The notes under the pieces were generated by a model. That model was not told the DNA's origin. It was given only the letters and a program-made list of their open reading frames with translations, and ran no database searches. This document shows, piece by piece, positions 13,620 through 17,309 of a DNA stretch of 17,309 nucleotides; the stretch's first letter is position 1; the number at the start of each line of letters is the position of its first letter. A program made the translations under genes and the position numbers. Source of the DNA: CG03 sp034660675 (lineage in GTDB: Bacteria; CG03); the NCBI GenBank assembly GCA_034660675.1, contig JAYEJT010000055.1:1-17309 (forward strand), read 5' to 3'.

Positions 13620-14111
13620 ATGAAAAAAGTTAAAAAGAAAAAAAACTCGCCGGTAAAGCGTTCGTCTGTTAAAAAGAAAAGAGTGGTTAAAAAATCACCT
13701 GTGAAAAAAGCCGTAAAGAAAGCCGTGAAGAATAAAAAGCCTTCCCGCCGCAGCGGACTTTCATCTGCCAAAGATAAGGCCATCAGGAGAAAACATCTGA
13801 ACACCATAGTGGCGCAACTCAGAGAGGAAAAACTTTTTGTGCAGGAGCGTGTTGAGAAAGCCAAAAGGGATGAATGGATAGGCCAGGTCAACGATGAAAT
13901 AGATAACGCCGTGGCGTCCACAGAGAGAGATATACTTTTTGAGAGAGTGGACAGGCTCATACAGAGACTGGATGAAATAGATAACGCTTTGAAAAAAGCG
14001 GAACTCAAAAAATTCGGCATCTGCGAAAAATGCGCCATGGATATAACGATAAGAAGACTAAAACTTATTCCTTACGCGCGATACTGCTATAGGTGCATAT
14101 CAAAAGACTAG
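13620..14111 (+). CDS. DksA/TraR-type zinc-finger protein with Lys-rich tail
   Basis: The 163-residue protein has a strong CACGGAGG ribosome site. Residues 1-45 are a Lys/Val/Pro/Ser repeat tail (VKKSPVKKAVKKAVK) like histone H1 or bacterial nucleoid proteins. A coiled-coil (about 50-130) leads to a C4 zinc finger, CEKC at 135-138 and CYRC at 156-159, with the DITIRRLKLIP linker. DksA proteins enter the RNA polymerase secondary channel and tune rRNA and stress transcription with ppGpp. The Lys tail would add DNA or RNA binding, which is inference. The start of the next gene lies inside its last 19 bases. Confidence 0.88.
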   Translation: MKKVKKKKNSPVKRSSVKKKRVVKKSPVKKAVKKAVKNKKPSRRSGLSSAKDKAIRRKHLNTIVAQLREEKLFVQERVEKAKRDEWIGQVNDEIDNAVASTERDILFERVDRLIQRLDEIDNALKKAELKKFGICEKCAMDITIRRLKLIPYARYCYRCISKD

Positions 14112-15529
14112 CGCAGAAAGCCGCTCCGGCGGCATTGTTTTTTTTACTTTTTTTCTCGCGGGCTTCCGCACTCAAATTTGACAGCGTTTCGTGGGATGCG
14201 GGTAAAATCAATCTCACATGCCAGTTAGAAAAAAAGGTCACGGCGTACAGCGATTCTTCTGAAATCATTGAATTGCGTACACGCGCTTCCTGCGACTGTA
14301 TCAGTGTTTTTCCGAAAACGCTTTCTCTGCTGCCCGGCGCTGCCGGGACATTCAGGATTGTTTTTAATCCTGACGGCGAGAAAGGTGATATCAAACACAG
14401 CGTTTATTTTGAAACGTCTTCTTCCGGTGATGACGATTTTGTCAATTATATTCTGAGCGCGGAGGTGGATCCGGTTTTTGATATTTATTTTTTTTACGAT
14501 GAAAATTGCGCTAACTGTGCCGGGATACTGAAAAATTTGGAGAAACTCAGGGATAAATATCCTTTCAATTTAAAAAAACTTCTTGTATCCGAGAGCCGTA
14601 ATTTTGAGTTTCTGTCGCATCTTGAAAAAATATCCGGTTCCAGGAACGACAAATTCCCCGTGCTGGCCGCGGGGAATAAAATTCTTGCCGGCGCGCGTGA
14701 AATAAACACGGGCGCGGAAAAAGCGCTTTCATCTTTTAAAAGCGCTCCTCCGGAAACAGCTTTCTTTAATTCTTCGGCCTCGCGGGATGATATTCTGAAT
14801 GATTTTGGTAAAGTGAAGTTTTTTCCTGTGGTCGCGGCGGCGCTCATTGACGGAATAAATCCCTGCGCTTTCGCCGGAATAATTTTTCTTGTTTCTTACA
14901 TGAGTTTTGTGATGAAAAAACAGAAAAAAGAAGTTGCCGTTTTCGGGGCAGGGTATTGCGCGGGAGTGGGTGTGTTTTACTTTCTTTTCGGCCTGGGCAT
15001 TTTTGAGATCGTAAAGTCGCTGGTTTTTATGAAGACAATATCGGGCGTGTTTTATTTTTCAATGAGTCTTGTAACCGCCGCGCTGTGCGTAGGGAGCGTG
15101 AGAGATGCTGTTGTTTTCGGACGCGGCGGTGAAACAGTGCTCAAAGTGCCCGATGCCATGAGGGCTAAAATGCGCGAGACAAGTTCAAAGATGCTCGCTA
15201 AGGGAACGGCCTTTTTTTACGCTTTTCTGATAGGCGGAGTTGTTTCCTCTTTTGAGCTTGTGTGTACGGGGCAGATATATCTGCCCACGATTTCCTACGT
15301 GGTTTCGGTAACGTCTTACCGCGCGGAGGCCCTGGGGGCGCTTTTCCTTTATTCGGTTTTTTTCACGGTGCCGCTGTTTGCCGTTTTTGTCTTTGTTTTC
15401 GCAGGGATCAACTCGGTTGAGATGATAACGTTTCTCAAAAAACATGTTGTGGCCGCGAAGCTCTTCAATGCTGTTCTTTTCGGCGCGTTTGCCGTGTATC
15501 TTTTTGTCTTCGCGTTAAAAGGAATGTAA
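14093..15529 (+). CDS. DUF1573-thioredoxin-CcdA/DsbD fusion protein
   Basis: This 478-residue protein combines three parts. After a signal peptide (cut near SRASA at 26) comes a DUF1573 domain (about 27-125) with the CDC pair (67, 69) and LLPGAAGTFRIVF. Next is a thioredoxin-like domain (about 128-215) with FFYDENCANCAG (CxxC at 139-142) and cis-Pro KFPV at 187-190. Last is a six-helix CcdA/DsbD-type transmembrane domain from about 243, with INPCAF (Cys258) and ELVCTGQIYLP (Cys391), the redox pair of that family. The domain carries electrons from cytosolic thioredoxin across the membrane. The start is GTG, the only reasonable choice, overlapping the previous gene by 19 bases. It precedes a CAPC thioredoxin fusion that could receive its electrons. 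Confidence 0.88.
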   Translation: MHIKRLAQKAAPAALFFLLFFSRASALKFDSVSWDAGKINLTCQLEKKVTAYSDSSEIIELRTRASCDCISVFPKTLSLLPGAAGTFRIVFNPDGEKGDIKHSVYFETSSSGDDDFVNYILSAEVDPVFDIYFFYDENCANCAGILKNLEKLRDKYPFNLKKLLVSESRNFEFLSHLEKISGSRNDKFPVLAAGNKILAGAREINTGAEKALSSFKSAPPETAFFNSSASRDDILNDFGKVKFFPVVAAALIDGINPCAFAGIIFLVSYMSFVMKKQKKEVAVFGAGYCAGVGVFYFLFGLGIFEIVKSLVFMKTISGVFYFSMSLVTAALCVGSVRDAVVFGRGGETVLKVPDAMRAKMRETSSKMLAKGTAFFYAFLIGGVVSSFELVCTGQIYLPTISYVVSVTSYRAEALGALFLYSVFFTVPLFAVFVFVFAGINSVEMITFLKKHVVAAKLFNAVLFGAFAVYLFVFALKGM

Positions 15530-15539
15530 GGGGGTTGTG

Positions 15540-16913
15540 ATGCTGAAAGGGGTTGGTAAAAAAATAATAATTGCCGGAGTGTTTCTGCTGTTTACCGATT
15601 TTCTTTTTGCTTTTCAGAAAGGGCAGAACATGCCTAATTTCGGTCTGCCGTCATCGGACGGGGGGTATTACACTTTGTCGGGGCTTCTGGGAAATTCCAC
15701 TGCGCTGGTTTTTTCTTTTTTTGATTCCAATTGCGCCCCGTGCAGAAAAGAACTCCCCGCGTTTTCCACGGCCGCGGAAAAATACGCCGCAGATAAAAGC
15801 GTAAAATTTTTTATGGTCGCTGTCGGCGAAGACAGGGAAACAATAAATAAATGTATAAAGGAATGGGGAATAACCCAGCCCGTTCTTTATGACGAATCGG
15901 CGGATCTTGCGAAACAATGTTCTGTCGTGACGGGTTCTATAAAGAACATACCCAGAACGTTCGTTGTTGATAAGAACGGGGCTGTGATAAAAATATTCAA
16001 AGGTTATCAAAAAGGCATGGCTAAGGCGCTGTCGTTTGAAATAGATAAGGCGTTGAAAGTGCCGCAGAGTCAGGCGAAGACGCTAAGGATTCTTTACACA
16101 AACAGCGCCAACGGCATCATAGAATCCTGTGACTGCCCCTCCAATCCTTACGGGGGGCTTGTCCGGCGCCTGACTTTTTTTTCAAAGGTAAATCCCGCTG
16201 ATATCAGAATTTCGGCGGGGGATTTTTTATCTCCCAACAGCGAAAAAATAAAAAACCGTTATGTGATGAAGATAATGGAAAAACTGAAGTTTGACGCCGT
16301 GTGCATAGGCGATCAGGAATTCAGGACAGGAACGGATCTTTTTAAAGAGCTTTTATCGGAATATGAGCTTCCGGTTGTGAATGCCAATCTGCAGATTTGT
16401 GATGAAAAAAGCTGTTGGGTATTTGGTGAGCCGTATCTGATAAAAGAAATAAGAGGCGTGAAAATAGGGATAACGGGCGTCACATCCAAATCCTGTTTTA
16501 TATTTTATCCCAAAAAAATTAAAAAGCATTTGACGATAATGGCTACGCCGGCTCAGGCACTTTCCGAAATCGTGCCGCGAATGCGCAAGAAATGCGATTA
16601 TGTCTTTGCGCTGGTGCATGCCGGCGAAAAAGAGGTGAGCGAAATAGCCGGGAATGTTAAGGGGATAGATGTTATTTTCAGCGGCCACACTCAGACGCTG
16701 ATCTATGAAAAAGGAAAGCCGCTTATACTTCAGGCGGGCGCAGGAGGCCGTTATGTCGGTGAGCTTACGATGCGCGTTTCAGAAAAAGGCGTGTCATATG
16801 AAAACAAGTTTTTTCCGCTCATTGAGGATATAGCCAAGGACAAATGGGGGCTTTCTATAAACGAAAAATATTTAATAGAATATAAAAGAAGTTTAAAAAG
16901 GTTTAAAAAATAG
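15540..16913 (+). CDS. TlpA-like thioredoxin fused to metallophosphoesterase
   Basis: The ATG at 15540 follows AGGGGG by five bases; an in-frame GTG sits just before it at 15537. The product has 457 residues. A signal peptide (about 1-25) leads to a TlpA/ResA-type thioredoxin domain (26-175) with FDSNCAPCRKELP (CAPC at 65-68) and cis-Pro in NIPRTFVVD. A calcineurin-like domain of the 5'-nucleotidase type follows (about 182-430), with AGDFL (Asp228), FALVHAGEKE (His360) and FSGHTQ (His383). The DxH motif is replaced by a stretch containing CDCPSNPYGGLVRR (197-210), GNHE reads GDQE (257-260), and GHTH reads GHTQ. No 5'-nucleotidase C-terminal domain is present. It is periplasmic, and its catalytic ability is uncertain. 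It lies ten bases after the CcdA fusion, so they probably work together. Confidence 0.85.
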   Translation: MLKGVGKKIIIAGVFLLFTDFLFAFQKGQNMPNFGLPSSDGGYYTLSGLLGNSTALVFSFFDSNCAPCRKELPAFSTAAEKYAADKSVKFFMVAVGEDRETINKCIKEWGITQPVLYDESADLAKQCSVVTGSIKNIPRTFVVDKNGAVIKIFKGYQKGMAKALSFEIDKALKVPQSQAKTLRILYTNSANGIIESCDCPSNPYGGLVRRLTFFSKVNPADIRISAGDFLSPNSEKIKNRYVMKIMEKLKFDAVCIGDQEFRTGTDLFKELLSEYELPVVNANLQICDEKSCWVFGEPYLIKEIRGVKIGITGVTSKSCFIFYPKKIKKHLTIMATPAQALSEIVPRMRKKCDYVFALVHAGEKEVSEIAGNVKGIDVIFSGHTQTLIYEKGKPLILQAGAGGRYVGELTMRVSEKGVSYENKFFPLIEDIAKDKWGLSINEKYLIEYKRSLKRFKK

Positions 16914-16922
16914 GGGGAGATT

Positions 16923-17309
16923 ATGAGGAATAAACGTTTTGCTGTTTTTGCTTTTGCGGGATTTTTTCTGATGAGCTGCTCTGCTCTGCCCAGGCCCAAA
17001 AAAGTGTGGAGCTCCAAGCGCAGAAAACCAAAATGGATATCGGTGATTCCGGAGAAGGCTGGTTACTATTATTATCTGGGTATTTCGCAAAATCAGGAAG
17101 ACAAAGGCATTGCTCTTCAAAAGGCTCTTGAAGAGGGAATGAAACAGGTGCTTTCCACGATAGGTATTGTCGTGGGCACGAAAATGCGGCTGAACAAGGA
17201 AATAAGCGGCAACAAAGAAATCACGAAGATGGTGGACAAATACAGGGAAACCGGCAAGGCCAAGTTGCGCGGGCAGAAGGTAAAGGAAATGTACACCGAA
17301 GAATACCTC
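16923..17309 (+). CDS. LPP20-like lipoprotein, 5' part (truncated by window)
   Basis: The frame runs open from ATG at 16923 to the window end (129 codons). GGGGGAG lies before the start. The N-terminus has Arg/Lys, a hydrophobic run and a lipobox ending LMSC, so Cys19 should be acylated and the protein anchored to the membrane. The following PKWISVIPEKAGYYYYLGIS and ALQKALEEGMKQVLS resemble the start of LPP20-type lipoproteins (a PxW segment, a YYxGxS strand and a helix of ALxKAxxxG type). The function of that family in envelope integrity is poorly known. It follows the thioredoxin-phosphoesterase gene by nine bases, in the same operon. Confidence 0.8.
   Translation, partial: MRNKRFAVFAFAGFFLMSCSALPRPKKVWSSKRRKPKWISVIPEKAGYYYYLGISQNQEDKGIALQKALEEGMKQVLSTIGIVVGTKMRLNKEISGNKEITKMVDKYRETGKAKLRGQKVKEMYTEEYL

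Noticed and set aside
13620..13760. Lys-rich repeats as a possible CRISPR or satellite repeat
   Set aside because: The repetition is at codon level (Lys/Val/Pro), without constant-length repeats and spacers.
1..17309. CRISPR array, tRNA or rRNA genes, phage or toxin-antitoxin cassette
   Set aside because: No regular repeats, cloverleaf or conserved rRNA segments were seen in the gaps, and no integrase, phage or toxin motifs in the frames.

Overview
The window is a gene-dense bacterial chromosome segment that looks Gram-negative. It has an outer-membrane beta-barrel candidate ending in Phe, a lipoprotein with a clear lipobox, several exported envelope proteins, and a SpoIID-type peptidoglycan enzyme with no sign of a sporulation cluster. 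Short overlaps and GTG/TTG starts are common. There is no rRNA or tRNA, so placement is a guess: an uncultured, anaerobe-like lineage of the Elusimicrobiota/Omnitrophota kind would fit, but the sequence does not prove it.

Layout. (1) 1-3663, plus strand: the 3' end of rny (RNase Y), a YmdB/TIGR00282 phosphodiesterase overlapping it by 4 bases, a small membrane protein, and an exported UshA-like 5'-nucleotidase homologue. (2) 3653-4792, minus strand: a predicted outer-membrane barrel that meets the nucleotidase tail to tail with an 11-base overlap. (3) 4901-6024, plus: an ICMT/phospholipid-methyltransferase-like membrane enzyme and an overlapping small kinase-fold protein. (4) 6025-7260: a visibly A+T-richer insert with two half-size permease-like genes, an inverted repeat in front and a repeat-like motif behind. 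(5) 7264-12165, plus: a housekeeping operon rpsP-rimM-trmD-rplS-yraN-ruvB-queH-spoIID, with most junctions overlapping; rpsP has a leader with two tandem hairpins. (6) 12249-13289, minus: a LysM protein followed immediately by an XRE-type regulator. (7) 13411-13602, plus: an unannotated fossil of the C-terminus of an Orn/Lys/Arg decarboxylase. (8) 13620-17309, plus: a DksA-type zinc-finger protein with a histone-like Lys tail, a DUF1573-thioredoxin-CcdA/DsbD fusion, a TlpA-thioredoxin/metallophosphoesterase fusion, and the start of an LPP20-like lipoprotein that runs off the window.

How they may work together. The first two genes suggest RNA turnover and its signalling partner. The rpsP block supplies ribosome assembly, tRNA modification (m1G37 and queuosine) and Holliday-junction migration. 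The most unusual part is 14093-17309, which reads as an envelope thiol-redox module. A membrane CcdA-like domain could pass electrons to its own periplasmic CxxC domain and on to the CAPC thioredoxin domain of the next protein, which is fused to a metallophosphoesterase domain whose metal-binding residues are heavily substituted. The UshA-like protein at 2155 also lacks canonical metal ligands and the YmdB homologue has one Asn-to-Asp change. Phosphoesterase-fold proteins with non-canonical active sites are therefore a recurring theme here.
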